Origin: Candidatus Sumerlaeota bacterium
GTDB lineage: Bacteria > Sumerlaeota > Sumerlaeia > JABWBI01
Direction: 5' to 3'
Length of the DNA stretch: 32,150 nucleotides
Assembly: GCA_016928695.1 (NCBI GenBank)
Contig: JAFGKF010000242.1
Coordinates: forward strand, 1-32,150
Positions 23,512-31,665 of the stretch are shown here, piece by piece. The notes below the pieces were generated by a model, which was not told the DNA's origin, searched no databases, and saw nothing but the letters and a program-made list of their open reading frames with translations. The translations under genes were made by a program, and so were the position numbers. Within the stretch, counting starts at the first letter, position 1; each line of letters opens with the position of its first letter.

Positions 23512-25161
23512 ATGACACAGGAGTTGGATGTGATACCCGCGTCAGGCAATCGCCTCTGGATCGACTCGGTGACGGATTTTCATCGGGTTGCACCCTTTTT
23601 CGAGCACGATCATCGCCTCGAGGCGCTCGGCCAAGTCTCCCCCACTGAGCGTCACAGGCCGCTCTCAGCAAGTGACATGGAGGCGCTCGTCAGCTTCAAC
23701 ATCCGCCCCTTCTCCGATGCGAAGGTCGTCCGATCCCTGGTGGAGCGGCTCGCCGATCCCGAGTGCCAGGTGATTCTCACCGGCCAGCAGGCCGGCCTTC
23801 TCCTCGGACCGCTGTACACGGTGCTCAAGGCGATGCACGCCATTCGATTGGCTCGGCACCTGGAGGAGACCACGGGGCGCCCGGCGGTGGCGATCTTCTG
23901 GATCGCCTCCGAGGATCACGACTTCGAAGAGGTGAACCACGTCACCTGGTTGGACTCGGCAGGACAGCGGCGGCGCTTCGAACTGCCACTGCCCGCGGGA
24001 TACGAGGGGCACAGCGTGGGACCCATGCCGCTCGACTGCGAGGCGCTGGAGAGTCTCCTGGACACACTGGCAAAGACCACACCCGAGACGGAGTTCCGCG
24101 CTCTGCTGTTCGATGCGATGCGGGAGTCGCAGAACACCTCGGAGGCGCTGGGTGAGCTCTTTCTCGATCAGCTGCTGCGACTCCTGCAACCCCAGGGCCT
24201 CATCGCTGTGGACCCGTGGTTCGCGCCGATCAAAGAGATGCTGAAGAGAGTTTGCCGGTGGGAGATCGAGAATCCCGGTGCATCGACAGCCCTGGTGCTG
24301 GAGACTTCGAAGCGGCTCCAGGCTGCCGGATACACGCCTCAGATCCATCGCCGGGAGGGGGACATCAATCTGTTCCTCTTCGTCGAGGGCGTGCGGTGCC
24401 GGCTGGAGACGAGAGACGGTGACTTTTTGGCCCTTCACCCAGGTTCGGGGGAGACCCTCGCGCGTCTCAGCGCCAGGGATCTCCTGGAACGTCTCGAGTC
24501 CCGGCCCGAGCTCTTCAGCCCGAACGTCGTGACCAAGCCGCTGGTCCGCGACGCGGTCTTCCTGCCGGTCGCCTATGTGGCGGGGCCGGGCGAGATGGCG
24601 TACCACGCCCAGCTGCGCGCCCTCTACGGGCACCATGGAATCGCCATGCCGGCGATCGTTCCGCGGGTGCAGGGAGTGCTCGTCAGCCCCCCCATTCAGC
24701 GTGCCCTGAGGAAGCTGGGGCTGACGGCGGAGGAGTGGCTCACGATGCCCTCCGAGAGGCGGTCGGAGCACATCGCGCGGCAGGGGATCGGGGGGAAGGC
24801 GCTGGAATCCTTCGACGCCCTGCGTCGCTCTGTGAGTGACAGGATGAGCGAGCTCTCGGAGAGCATTGTCTCCTTCGACCCTGGTCTGCGCCGCTCAGCC
24901 GAGCGCGCGGTGCGGGGCCTCGAGGGTGGACTCGAGCGCCTCGCTGAACAGATGACGCAGAGCGCTCAGCGCCGCGATGAGAAGCTGGCCACAGCCGCCT
25001 CTCGGGTGGAGGAGGCACTCACCCCCGGCGGCCAGCCGCAGGAGAGATGCGACAATCTCTTCATCCCCCACCTGCTGATGCACGGCCCCGGTCTGGTGGA
25101 GAGACTTCTCTCCGACCTCCGCCTGGACGCGCCAGGACCCCAGGTCTTCGAAATCCACTGA
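23512..25161 (+). CDS. bshC: Bacillithiol biosynthesis cysteine-adding enzyme BshC
   Basis: The protein is a BshC, the enzyme assigned to adding cysteine to GlcN-malate in the last step of bacillithiol synthesis. Diagnostic motifs are VILTGQQAGLLLGPLYTVLK (about 87-106), FWIASEDHDFEEVNHV (about 144-159), LIAVDPWFAPIKEML, VLETSKRLQAAGYTPQIHRR, NVVTKPLVRDAVFLPVAYVA and GPGEMAYHAQL. A charged helical region (about 420-500) corresponds to the coiled coil of BshC. ATG 23512 gives 549 residues, near the usual 520-550; an in-frame ATG at 23449 (570 residues) has GGAG only two bases upstream. Neither start has a convincing ribosome site. bshA and bshB are not in this window. It diverges from the HDOD gene. 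Confidence 0.93.
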   Translation: MTQELDVIPASGNRLWIDSVTDFHRVAPFFEHDHRLEALGQVSPTERHRPLSASDMEALVSFNIRPFSDAKVVRSLVERLADPECQVILTGQQAGLLLGPLYTVLKAMHAIRLARHLEETTGRPAVAIFWIASEDHDFEEVNHVTWLDSAGQRRRFELPLPAGYEGHSVGPMPLDCEALESLLDTLAKTTPETEFRALLFDAMRESQNTSEALGELFLDQLLRLLQPQGLIAVDPWFAPIKEMLKRVCRWEIENPGASTALVLETSKRLQAAGYTPQIHRREGDINLFLFVEGVRCRLETRDGDFLALHPGSGETLARLSARDLLERLESRPELFSPNVVTKPLVRDAVFLPVAYVAGPGEMAYHAQLRALYGHHGIAMPAIVPRVQGVLVSPPIQRALRKLGLTAEEWLTMPSERRSEHIARQGIGGKALESFDALRRSVSDRMSELSESIVSFDPGLRRSAERAVRGLEGGLERLAEQMTQSAQRRDEKLATAASRVEEALTPGGQPQERCDNLFIPHLLMHGPGLVERLLSDLRLDAPGPQVFEIH

Positions 25162-25178
25162 GGACAAACCCCACGCGC

Positions 25179-25826
25179 ATGGACTTTTTCCCCCTTCTGC
25201 CACTGGCCATCGCCGACACGCTCGAGACGGCCGAGGCTCTTCGGCCGGACAATCCCGCGCTGGAGATCGCTCTCGGCCTGGCCATCGGGCTGTTTGGGTG
25301 GCCCGTCTACTTCCTCCTCGTTCGCATGACCGGTATTCTCGTCGGTCTGGCCATCGGGATCCTGGGGACCCTGGTCTTCAACGACATCCGGTCTCTGGGC
25401 GAGTGGCTCCTCCCTGTGATGGCCATGGCGGGGCTGATCGGAGCCCTGCTCGGCGTCTGGGTGGTTCGGCGGGTGGTCATGATCGCCTGGCTGTTGATCG
25501 GCATCAGTGTCGGTCTTCTGGGCGCCTGGGCGCTCCATCCCCGCATCGCGGAGCTGAATCTCGCCAATGGCAACCCACTGGCCGAGGCGGCGCTTTGGGC
25601 CGGGACGGCGCTTCTCGCCGGTCTGCTCACTGTCTGGCTCCGCCGCTGGCTGGTGATCGCGGCGACCGCGGCTCTGGGCTCGGCCCTGCTGAACCCGTAT
25701 GCCGTGGGGCTGGGGGCCCCTGCGCTGATCACTCTGATCGTGGGTCTGCTGGTCTTCGCGGGGGTCCAGATCACACTCCACCACGTGGTTGGACTTGCCG
25801 AAAGGCACGAGGAGCCGGAAGAGTGA
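25179..25826 (+). CDS. Multi-pass membrane protein, TMEM198/DUF4203-like
   Basis: The 215-residue protein has about seven hydrophobic helices with many small residues: ALEIALGLAIGLFGWPVYFL, MTGILVGLAIGILGTLVF, AMAGLIGALLGVWVV, LLIGISVGLLGAW, LWAGTALLAGLLTVWL and LITLIVGLLVFAGVQITLHH. The repeated glycine-zipper pattern and overall length resemble TMEM198/DUF4203 proteins, which have no settled bacterial function. The start at 25179 lies 17 bases after the bshC stop, and the stop at 25826 is 18 bases before the YmdB-type start, so the three genes likely share a transcript. No catalytic motif is visible. Confidence 0.75.
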   Translation: MDFFPLLPLAIADTLETAEALRPDNPALEIALGLAIGLFGWPVYFLLVRMTGILVGLAIGILGTLVFNDIRSLGEWLLPVMAMAGLIGALLGVWVVRRVVMIAWLLIGISVGLLGAWALHPRIAELNLANGNPLAEAALWAGTALLAGLLTVWLRRWLVIAATAALGSALLNPYAVGLGAPALITLIVGLLVFAGVQITLHHVVGLAERHEEPEE

Positions 25827-25844
25827 ATGGAGACAGGGCAGATC

Positions 25845-26636
25845 ATGCGAATTCTTTTCATCGGTGACGTGGTTGGGAAGCCAGGGCGCGAGGCCCTCCG
25901 GGCGCGGCTGGGGGGTCTGCGTGAGGTGCAGCACGCAGACTTCGTCATCGCCAACGGCGAGAATGTGGCGGGGGGCTCCGGGATCACCCGATCGACTTTC
26001 AGCGTCCTGCGCGAGGCGGGAATCGACGTCGTGACGGGGGGCAATCACACGTTCAAGCAGCGCGAGGCCCTCGCGCTGGTGGCCAGCGAGCCCAGCATTC
26101 TCAGGCCCGACAATTTCCCGCCCGGAGTCGGCGTCCCGGGCCAGGGGGCCGGTGTCTTCGAGACCTCTGATGGACACCGCGTCGGAGTGCTCAACCTCCT
26201 GGGCCGTGTGAATCTGGGGAGCTATGAGGATCCCTTCTCCTGGGGGCTCCGCGAGGCCGCGGCCCTGCGGCAGGAGACACCGATCGTCATCGTCGACTTC
26301 CACGCCGAGGTGACCAGCGAGAAGGTGGCGCTCGGTTGGCATCTCGACGGCCACGTCTCCGCCGTGATCGGCACCCACACCCACGTCCAGACCGCCGACG
26401 AGCGGATCCTCCCGCAGGGCACCGCGTTCATCACCGACGTGGGGATGACGGGTCCACACGACTCGGTGCTCGGGGTCAAGCGCGAGATCGTGATTCAGCG
26501 ATTCCTCGACCAGATGCCCTGCCGCTTCGAGGTCGCGAAGGAGGGGGTGCGGATCAACGCGGTGTGCATCGAGGTGGACGAGGCATCGGGGCGTGCGCTG
26601 TCAATCGCCCGCATCAGCGAGCCGGTCGAGCTCTGA
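25845..26636 (+). CDS. ymdB: YmdB-type metallophosphoesterase (TIGR00282 family)
   Basis: The 263-residue protein matches the TIGR00282/YmdB family of dinuclear metal phosphodiesterases, whose Bacillus member hydrolyses 2',3'-cyclic nucleotides and affects biofilm and motility choice. Motifs in order: MRILFIGDVVGKPGREAL (Asp8), FVIANGENVAGGSGIT (Glu39, Asn40), VVTGGNHTFKQRE (Asn67, His68), VIVDFHAEVTSEKVALGW, AVIGTHTHVQTADERILP and AFITDVGMTGPHDSVLGV. All expected metal ligands appear present. ATG 25845 begins the family N-terminus and has AGGG six bases upstream; ATG 25827 abuts the previous stop. The last 36 bases overlap the 3' end of the opposing deacetylase-like gene. Confidence 0.95.
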   Translation: MRILFIGDVVGKPGREALRARLGGLREVQHADFVIANGENVAGGSGITRSTFSVLREAGIDVVTGGNHTFKQREALALVASEPSILRPDNFPPGVGVPGQGAGVFETSDGHRVGVLNLLGRVNLGSYEDPFSWGLREAAALRQETPIVIVDFHAEVTSEKVALGWHLDGHVSAVIGTHTHVQTADERILPQGTAFITDVGMTGPHDSVLGVKREIVIQRFLDQMPCRFEVAKEGVRINAVCIEVDEASGRALSIARISEPVEL

Positions 26637-27518
26637 TCGCGCCCACCGATCCGTCCGCACGATCTCGAAGTCCTCGGCGATCCACCCCAGCGCACTCCTC
26701 AGTCTCTCGCGTTTGCGATCGGCGGGTTGGCAGAACATTCCCTTCGACCAGCGGGGCGTGGGGAGATCCAGATCCGATGTGTCGCACAGATCGATGAGGT
26801 GGATCACCCAGACGAAGGGAAGCCCGCGCCAGGCGTGCCAGTGGAGGGTGGAGCGCATCTTCGATTCCCCTCGCAGCAGCGCGAAGCTCGCGTGGGCGGG
26901 CAGGCGCAGACGCGGTGTGACGGAGACGGGGATCTCGAGGAGAGAGCCGAGGGTGCGCGGCAACCGATTTCCCCACCCCGCGCGCCATCCGCCGTAGGGT
27001 CTCTGCGGCCTCTCGCTGCGCGTTCCCAGCAGACGACGCATCCAGCGCAGCGGCGGCCCCCAGGGTGAGGGGAAGAGAGAGCTGTCGTAGAGATAGCCCG
27101 CGCGCTCCAGCTCACTCGGGAGATCCGGCGACCAGGAGAATCCGGGTGAGCGGAAGCCGACCGGTGACACGCCGACGGTCGACTCGATCACAGCGCGGGA
27201 GTGATTGACCTCGCAGCGGAGCGTCTCGAGCGGCACACTGCGCAGATCCATGATGTGAGTGTGGCTGTGGCTCGCGATCTCGTGCCCCTCTTCGACGGCG
27301 CGCCTGGCAAGCGCCGCGTGGACTTCAATCTCCAGATCCTGGGAGACGGCGAACAGAGTCGCCGGGATTCCCAGGCCCTGAAACAGTTCGAGCGCCGCCG
27401 GCACACCCTCGGTCCAGAACCGATCGCCCGACGGATCGGAGGCCTCCATGGGGCCATAGCAGGACCGCACCGCCCAGAGGGAATCGCAGTCGACATGGAT
27501 GAACGCAGGGGGTCGCAT
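26601..27518 (-). CDS. Polysaccharide deacetylase-like protein, cytoplasmic (no signal peptide)
   Basis: The 305-residue protein has deacetylase-fold motifs with variant spacing: FIHVDCDSLW with Asp10 and Asp12, ATLFAVSQDLE, EIASHSHTHIMDL with His84 and His88, and PVGFRSPGFSWSPDL with Arg123. The remainder is basic with DSSLFPSPWGPP and a C-terminal TLHWHAWRGLPFVWVIHLID stretch. No N-terminal hydrophobic signal is seen, so the protein probably acts in the cytoplasm, unlike the secreted deacetylase at 11440. Relatives work on lipid-linked or nucleotide-linked sugars, but the substrate here is not readable. ATG 27518 overlaps the acylphosphatase stop by one base (TGATG). Its 3' end overlaps the opposing YmdB-type gene by 36 bases. 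Confidence 0.85.
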   Translation of the reverse strand: MRPPAFIHVDCDSLWAVRSCYGPMEASDPSGDRFWTEGVPAALELFQGLGIPATLFAVSQDLEIEVHAALARRAVEEGHEIASHSHTHIMDLRSVPLETLRCEVNHSRAVIESTVGVSPVGFRSPGFSWSPDLPSELERAGYLYDSSLFPSPWGPPLRWMRRLLGTRSERPQRPYGGWRAGWGNRLPRTLGSLLEIPVSVTPRLRLPAHASFALLRGESKMRSTLHWHAWRGLPFVWVIHLIDLCDTSDLDLPTPRWSKGMFCQPADRKRERLRSALGWIAEDFEIVRTDRWARSELDRLADAGD

Positions 27519-27799
27519 CAGTGGGTGATCTGGAAATCCCGGTGATTGGGGAGACGGGAGAGCCATTCAACGTCAACGCCTGAGACACGCGCACTTGACG
27601 GTCCTCGCCGCAGGTCCTCGATGAACCTCTCCAGGCGTTCACGGGGACCGCTGGCCTCGACCTCGACCGAGCCATCGGGGCAGTTGCGCACCCAGCCCTC
27701 CACGCCCCACTGCTCAGCGGCGTGAAGCGCGAACCAGCGGAAACCGACCATCTGCACGCGGCCGCGGACAAAGGCGTGAAAGGCGGCGTGATCGGTCAC
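27518..27799 (-). CDS. acyP: Acylphosphatase
   Basis: The 93-residue protein has the two acylphosphatase signatures: FVRGRVQMVGFRWFALHAAE, with the phosphate-binding loop and catalytic Arg in GFRWF, and GVEGWVRNCPDGSVEVEASG, with the catalytic Asn in VRN. It hydrolyses acyl phosphates such as acetyl- or carbamoyl-phosphate in the cytoplasm. The start is GTG 27799, overlapping the methyltransferase stop as GTGA; the longer open frame upstream to 27949 is only antisense-like reading through the methyltransferase gene. It sits between two genes of likely glycan function with a four-base overlap before it and a one-base overlap after it. Confidence 0.95.
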   Translation of the reverse strand: MTDHAAFHAFVRGRVQMVGFRWFALHAAEQWGVEGWVRNCPDGSVEVEASGPRERLERFIEDLRRGPSSARVSGVDVEWLSRLPNHRDFQITH

Positions 27800-28455
27800 T
27801 GGGGCTTCGCCTCGGGGCGCCGCAGACGGACGAGGTATCGCATGGACAGAATGGCCTCCTCGCAGTGGCGGCCCTTCGTGTCGCCGTACTCGCTGAGGGG
27901 CATGTCGCGGAACAGCCCGACCAGAGCGCTGAGCCCCATCAGCACCCATCGCCGGAGACTCCAGGCGGATCGCGTCGTTTGGAGCGCGACGCGGTGCAGG
28001 AGCAGGGAGATGGTCTCCATCGTCCCGTGGTCGGGCCGGATCTCCTCGATCTCAAATCCCACCTGCTCGAACAGCGCCCGGAGCCCGTGGTGAGTCCAGC
28101 GCTGATAATCATGGGGGGAATCGTGGATTGGATAGATGAAAGGGACGCAGAGCGTCACGCGTCCCCCGGGCCTGAGCACGCGCCAGATCTCACGCACACC
28201 GGCCTGGGGATCGAGGACGTGTTCGAGCACCTCGGCCATCAGGATGTGGCCGAAGCTCTGGGAGGCGATGGGGAGGGCGGTGACGTCGCCGATGATATCC
28301 ACATGCTTTCCCCCACGCAGGTCGAGTCCCACGCGGTTCGGGAAGTGCTGCCGATAGGGGGCACGGCTGCAGCCGATGTCGAGTGTCCGCTCCTCCGTCG
28401 CCTGGGCGGCGATGAAGGGGTCGACGTTGCGGCGGGTCTTTTTGGGGCGGGGCAA
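27796..28455 (-). CDS. Class I SAM-dependent methyltransferase (Methyltransf_11-like)
   Basis: The 219-residue protein has the class I methyltransferase order: motif I RTLDIGCSRAPYR (about 23-35), acidic motif II VGLDLRGGKHVDI, motif IV in FGHILMAEVLEHVLDP (about 69-84) and post-motif VREIWRVLRPGGRVTLCVPF. The next part (PIHDSPHDYQRWTHHGLRAL) is typical of methyltransferases found in surface-glycan clusters. Substrate unknown. The start appears to be TTG at 28455, with no in-frame ATG or GTG before the upstream stop and no strong ribosome site, so the start is uncertain. It overlaps the acylphosphatase gene by four bases and lies 77 bases after the permease gene stop at 28533. Confidence 0.88.
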   Translation of the reverse strand: MPRPKKTRRNVDPFIAAQATEERTLDIGCSRAPYRQHFPNRVGLDLRGGKHVDIIGDVTALPIASQSFGHILMAEVLEHVLDPQAGVREIWRVLRPGGRVTLCVPFIYPIHDSPHDYQRWTHHGLRALFEQVGFEIEEIRPDHGTMETISLLLHRVALQTTRSAWSLRRWVLMGLSALVGLFRDMPLSEYGDTKGRHCEEAILSMRYLVRLRRPEAKPQ

Positions 28456-28532
28456 ATCTCGGACTCGCTGATCGGCTGGCTCAGAAGGGGAGCACAGTCG
28501 GTGCCATCAAATCAACCTCTCAGCGGACCAGT

Positions 28533-29723
28533 TCACTCCTGCCTCAGCGCCTCGATGGGGTCGAGGCGGGCAGCTCGCCGCGCCGGGTAGATGCCGAAGA
28601 TCAGGCCAATGGCCGAGGCGCAGGAGACGGAGAGGAGGATCGAGCCCAGGGTGATGATGGTGTCGAACTGCTCCACGAGCCGATCGAGCGCCGAGGCGAT
28701 CCCCCACCCCAGGGCGATCCCCAGGGCACCGCCGATGATGGCGACGACGACCGACTCGATCAGGAATTGGACGAGGATGTCGCGCCTCCGAGCCCCCAGC
28801 GCCTTGCGGATGCCGATCTCCCGGGTGCGCTCGGTCACCGTGACAAGCATGATGTTCATGATCCCGATGCCCCCGACCAGCAGGGACAGAGCGGCGACCC
28901 CCCCGAGGAGAGCCTTGAAGAGGGCGATGCTGTGCTCGAGGCTCTCGATCAGCTCGGTCACCGCGAAGAACCGGAAGTTGTCCTCCTCCTCGGGGGTCAG
29001 ACCCCGGAGCCGCCGCAGCAGGGCGCCGATCGCCGCCTGCGCCTCGGGGGCGATGGAGTGCGAGCGGCAGCGGATGTGCAGGCGATCGAGATAGGTGCTG
29101 CCGCTGAGGCGATTCATCACCGTCGTGTAAGGCATCATCACCATCGAGTCCTGGCTGGTGAAACCCTCACCCTTTTCCTCAGCCACCCCGACCACGCGCA
29201 CCCGCCTGTTGCCGACAAAGATCCTCTGCCACAGGGCGTCTCCCAGGGGGAAGAGATCCTCGGCCACCTGGTGGCCGAGGACGCAGACATCGGCGCTCTG
29301 ACGGACCTCCTCCTCGGTGAAGGGACGACCGCGCACCACCTCCAGATCGCGCACGATGAAGTAGTCCGGTGTCGATCCGATGATCCGTGTCTCCACGGCG
29401 TTCGTCCCGGCCTTGCTCTGGACCGTGGTGTTCACCTCGGGGACGATCCGATCCACACACTGCGTCATCTCCTCGATCGCGTGCCACTCGCGGACCGTGA
29501 GCCGCTGGGTCCGGGAGTGTCCATGGTGATTGCCGAGGATCAGGAGATTGGTGCCCATCCGCTCGAAGCGCTCCAGCGTCGCGCGGCGCGCCCCCTCCCC
29601 GAGGGCGAGCATGGCGATCACCGCCGCGACGCCGATGATGATCCCGAGCATGGTCAGAAAAAGCCGCAGCCGGTTGAGCAGCATGCTGCGGAGGGCGACC
29701 CGGAGAACGTTGCCGAGGATCAC
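28533..29723 (-). CDS. ABC exporter permease, MacB/FtsX type (second permease)
   Basis: The 396-residue protein is a MacB-like permease without its own ATPase. A first transmembrane helix (about 20-42, FLTMLGIIIGVAAVIAMLAL) is followed by a large periplasmic MacB_PCD domain (about 45-265) and then the FtsX domain with three helices (ALLGGVAALSLLVGGIGIMN, VVVAIIGGALGIALGWGIAS, LSVSCASAIGLIFGIYPARR). The coupling segment TERTREIGIRKALGARRRDI is present, and it ends in LDPIEALRQE. The GTG start at 29723 has a G-rich run upstream and lies 13 bases after the preceding paralogous permease, which has the same length and near-identical FtsX half but a diverged periplasmic domain. Confidence 0.93.
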   Translation of the reverse strand: MILGNVLRVALRSMLLNRLRLFLTMLGIIIGVAAVIAMLALGEGARRATLERFERMGTNLLILGNHHGHSRTQRLTVREWHAIEEMTQCVDRIVPEVNTTVQSKAGTNAVETRIIGSTPDYFIVRDLEVVRGRPFTEEEVRQSADVCVLGHQVAEDLFPLGDALWQRIFVGNRRVRVVGVAEEKGEGFTSQDSMVMMPYTTVMNRLSGSTYLDRLHIRCRSHSIAPEAQAAIGALLRRLRGLTPEEEDNFRFFAVTELIESLEHSIALFKALLGGVAALSLLVGGIGIMNIMLVTVTERTREIGIRKALGARRRDILVQFLIESVVVAIIGGALGIALGWGIASALDRLVEQFDTIITLGSILLSVSCASAIGLIFGIYPARRAARLDPIEALRQE

Positions 29724-29736
29724 GGGGATCCCCCCC

Positions 29737-30927
29737 TCACTCGTGACGCAGCGCCTCGATGGGATCGAGCTGGGCGGCGCTGCGCGCGGGGTAGATGCCG
29801 AAGATCAGGCCGATCGCGGTCGAGCAGGTGACGGCCAGGATGATCGACCCGGCGGTGATCATGGTGTCGAACTGCTCGACGAAGTGATCAAGGGCGGAGG
29901 CGATCCCCCACCCCAGGAGAATCCCGAGGGCACCCCCGGCGACAGAGACGACGATCGACTCGATCAGAAACTGCACGAGGATGTCGCGCCGCCGTGCCCC
30001 CAGGGCCTTGCGGATCCCGATCTCGCGGGTGCGCTCGGTCACCGTGACGAGCATGATGTTCATGATCCCAATGCCGCCGACAAGCAGGGACAGAGCGGCC
30101 ACGCCCCCGAGCAGCGCCTGGAAGATGGCAACGCTCTGCTTGATCTCCTCGATGATCTCCGTCGGGGAGAAAAACCGGAAGTTGTCCTCCTCATCGGGGG
30201 TGAGCCCGCGGGTGCGACGCATCAGATCGGTCAGCGCCGCCTGGGCCTCGGGGATGATGCCGTAGGAGCGGCAGCGGATGTGGATGTTGTCGAGGTAATC
30301 CTGTCCGATGATCCGATTCATCACTGTGCCCAGGGGAGCGAAGATCCACTCATCGGGGCTCTGCCAACCCTCGCCCTTCGCCCGGGCCACACCGATGACC
30401 CGCAGGCGGCGCGTGCCCGCGTAGATGGACTGATTGATCGGATCCTGCCCCCCGAAGAGGTCCTCGGCGACCTGGGAGCCGATCACACAGACGTCAGCAT
30501 TCTGGAGATACTCGAGCTGATCGAAGGGGCGCCCGAACTCCACCTCCACATTGCGGACGATGAAGTACTCGGGGGTGGTCCCCGAGATCCGGCCGTCCTG
30601 ATTGTTGCTCCCGGCGCGGACTCGGACCGAGCTGAAGGCCTCGGGGGCCACCATCTCGACGTACTGGGTGTAGCCCTCGATGACATGCCACTCCTGAATC
30701 GAGAGGAACTGGCGCCTCGCCCGGCCCCACTGGTTGCGGAGCGTCAGGAGATTGGTGCCCATCGCCTCGAAGCGCGCCACCGCCGCCTCGCGGGCGCCCG
30801 TCCCGAGGGCCAGCATGGCGATGACGGCACCCACTCCGATGATGATGCCGAGCATGGTGAGAGCCATGCGCAGCTTGTTGGCGAACAGGCTCCGCAGCGC
30901 GACCCGGATGACATTGCCCAGGATCAT
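29737..30927 (-). CDS. ABC exporter permease, MacB/FtsX type (first permease)
   Basis: The 396-residue protein is a MacB-like permease: helix 1 about 20-42 (MALTMLGIIIGVGAVIAMLA), a periplasmic MacB_PCD domain to about 265, and a C-terminal FtsX domain with TERTREIGIRKALGARRRDI and the end LDPIEALRHE. Many residues match the next permease exactly in the membrane parts, while the periplasmic domain differs, for example MTQCVDRIVPEV there against YTQYVEMVAPEA here. ATG 30927 overlaps the ATPase stop as ATGA, so translation is coupled. Together with the ATPase, the adaptor and the second permease it should form an export complex; MacB systems export peptides, macrolides or envelope lipids, and the cargo here is unknown. 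Confidence 0.94.
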   Translation of the reverse strand: MILGNVIRVALRSLFANKLRMALTMLGIIIGVGAVIAMLALGTGAREAAVARFEAMGTNLLTLRNQWGRARRQFLSIQEWHVIEGYTQYVEMVAPEAFSSVRVRAGSNNQDGRISGTTPEYFIVRNVEVEFGRPFDQLEYLQNADVCVIGSQVAEDLFGGQDPINQSIYAGTRRLRVIGVARAKGEGWQSPDEWIFAPLGTVMNRIIGQDYLDNIHIRCRSYGIIPEAQAALTDLMRRTRGLTPDEEDNFRFFSPTEIIEEIKQSVAIFQALLGGVAALSLLVGGIGIMNIMLVTVTERTREIGIRKALGARRRDILVQFLIESIVVSVAGGALGILLGWGIASALDHFVEQFDTMITAGSIILAVTCSTAIGLIFGIYPARSAAQLDPIEALRHE

Positions 30928-31655
30928 CCGTCGCTCTCCTCGTCGATGATCTTGCCGTCGCGCATGTGGATGCGGCGTGGGCACCGGGCGGCGATGTCGG
31001 GCTCGTGGGTGACAATGATCAGCGTCACCCCCTGCCGGTTGAGCGTCACGAAGAAGTCGAGGATCTCCGCCGTGGTCTTCGAGTCGAGGTTTCCCGTGGG
31101 CTCATCGGCGAGAACGATCGAGGGATTGTTGACCAGCGCGCGTGCAATCGCCACGCGCTGGCGCTGCCCACCCGAGAGCTCGTTGGGGCGGTGTCGGATG
31201 CGGTCACCGAGACCCACACGCTCCAGAGCCTCCCTCGCCAGAGCCTTGGCCCGGTGCACCCCGCCGTAGAGGAGAGGCACCTCCACGTTCTCCAGCGCCG
31301 TGGTGCGGGCCAGGAGATTGAACGTCTGAAACACGAAGCCGATCTGGCGGTTGCGCACCGTCGCCAGCTGATTGTCTGTGAGCTTCGAAACATCTCGCCC
31401 CGCGAGCCAGTAGCGCCCCGAGCTGGGCCGGTCGAGGCATCCGAGGATGTTCATCAGGGTCGACTTGCCCGAGCCGGAGGCGCCGATGACCGCGACCATC
31501 TCCCCTTCTCGGACATCGAAGTTCACCCCATCGAGGGCGTGAACGGTCTCCGATCCCATCTGGTAGAACCGGGTGATCTCCTCGGTCCGCAGGAGTATGT
31601 CTGCGGGCGGTGGCTCACCCGGCGGCACGCGGCGGCGGCGCAGAAATCCGAGCAT
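30924..31655 (-). CDS. ABC exporter ATPase, MacB/LolD family
   Basis: The 243-residue ATPase has Walker A GASGSGKST, Q-loop IGFVFQTFNLL, signature LSGGQRQRVAIARAL, Walker B IVLADEPTGNLD and the switch His in IIVTHEPDIA. The pattern with LMNILGCLDRPSSG and ALENVEVPLLYGG is that of LolD/MacB ATPases that power FtsX-type permeases by mechanotransmission. The N-terminus (MLGFLRRRRVPPGEPPPADI) is basic and then Pro-rich before the domain starts at about residue 20. ATG 31655 is ten bases after the adaptor stop. It overlaps the first permease by four bases, placing adaptor, ATPase and two permeases in one operon. Confidence 0.96.
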   Translation of the reverse strand: MLGFLRRRRVPPGEPPPADILLRTEEITRFYQMGSETVHALDGVNFDVREGEMVAVIGASGSGKSTLMNILGCLDRPSSGRYWLAGRDVSKLTDNQLATVRNRQIGFVFQTFNLLARTTALENVEVPLLYGGVHRAKALAREALERVGLGDRIRHRPNELSGGQRQRVAIARALVNNPSIVLADEPTGNLDSKTTAEILDFFVTLNRQGVTLIIVTHEPDIAARCPRRIHMRDGKIIDEESDG

Positions 31656-31665
31656 GGCGCTTCGC

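Noticed and set aside
24966-26459. Minus-strand open frame of 497 codons opposite bshC, the membrane protein and ymdB
   Set aside because: It spans three recognised genes on the other strand and has low-complexity Gln/Asp/Pro composition.
28591-30984. Long direct similarity between the 3' halves of the two permease genes, at first read as a DNA repeat
   Set aside because: It is explained by gene duplication and protein-level constraint in the FtsX domain, not by a mobile or structural repeat.
29530-31269. Plus-strand open frame of 579 codons opposite the permeases and ATPase
   Set aside because: Antisense to genes with clear ABC exporter motifs. Its similarity to the plus frame at 28767-29831 only mirrors the duplication of the permeases.
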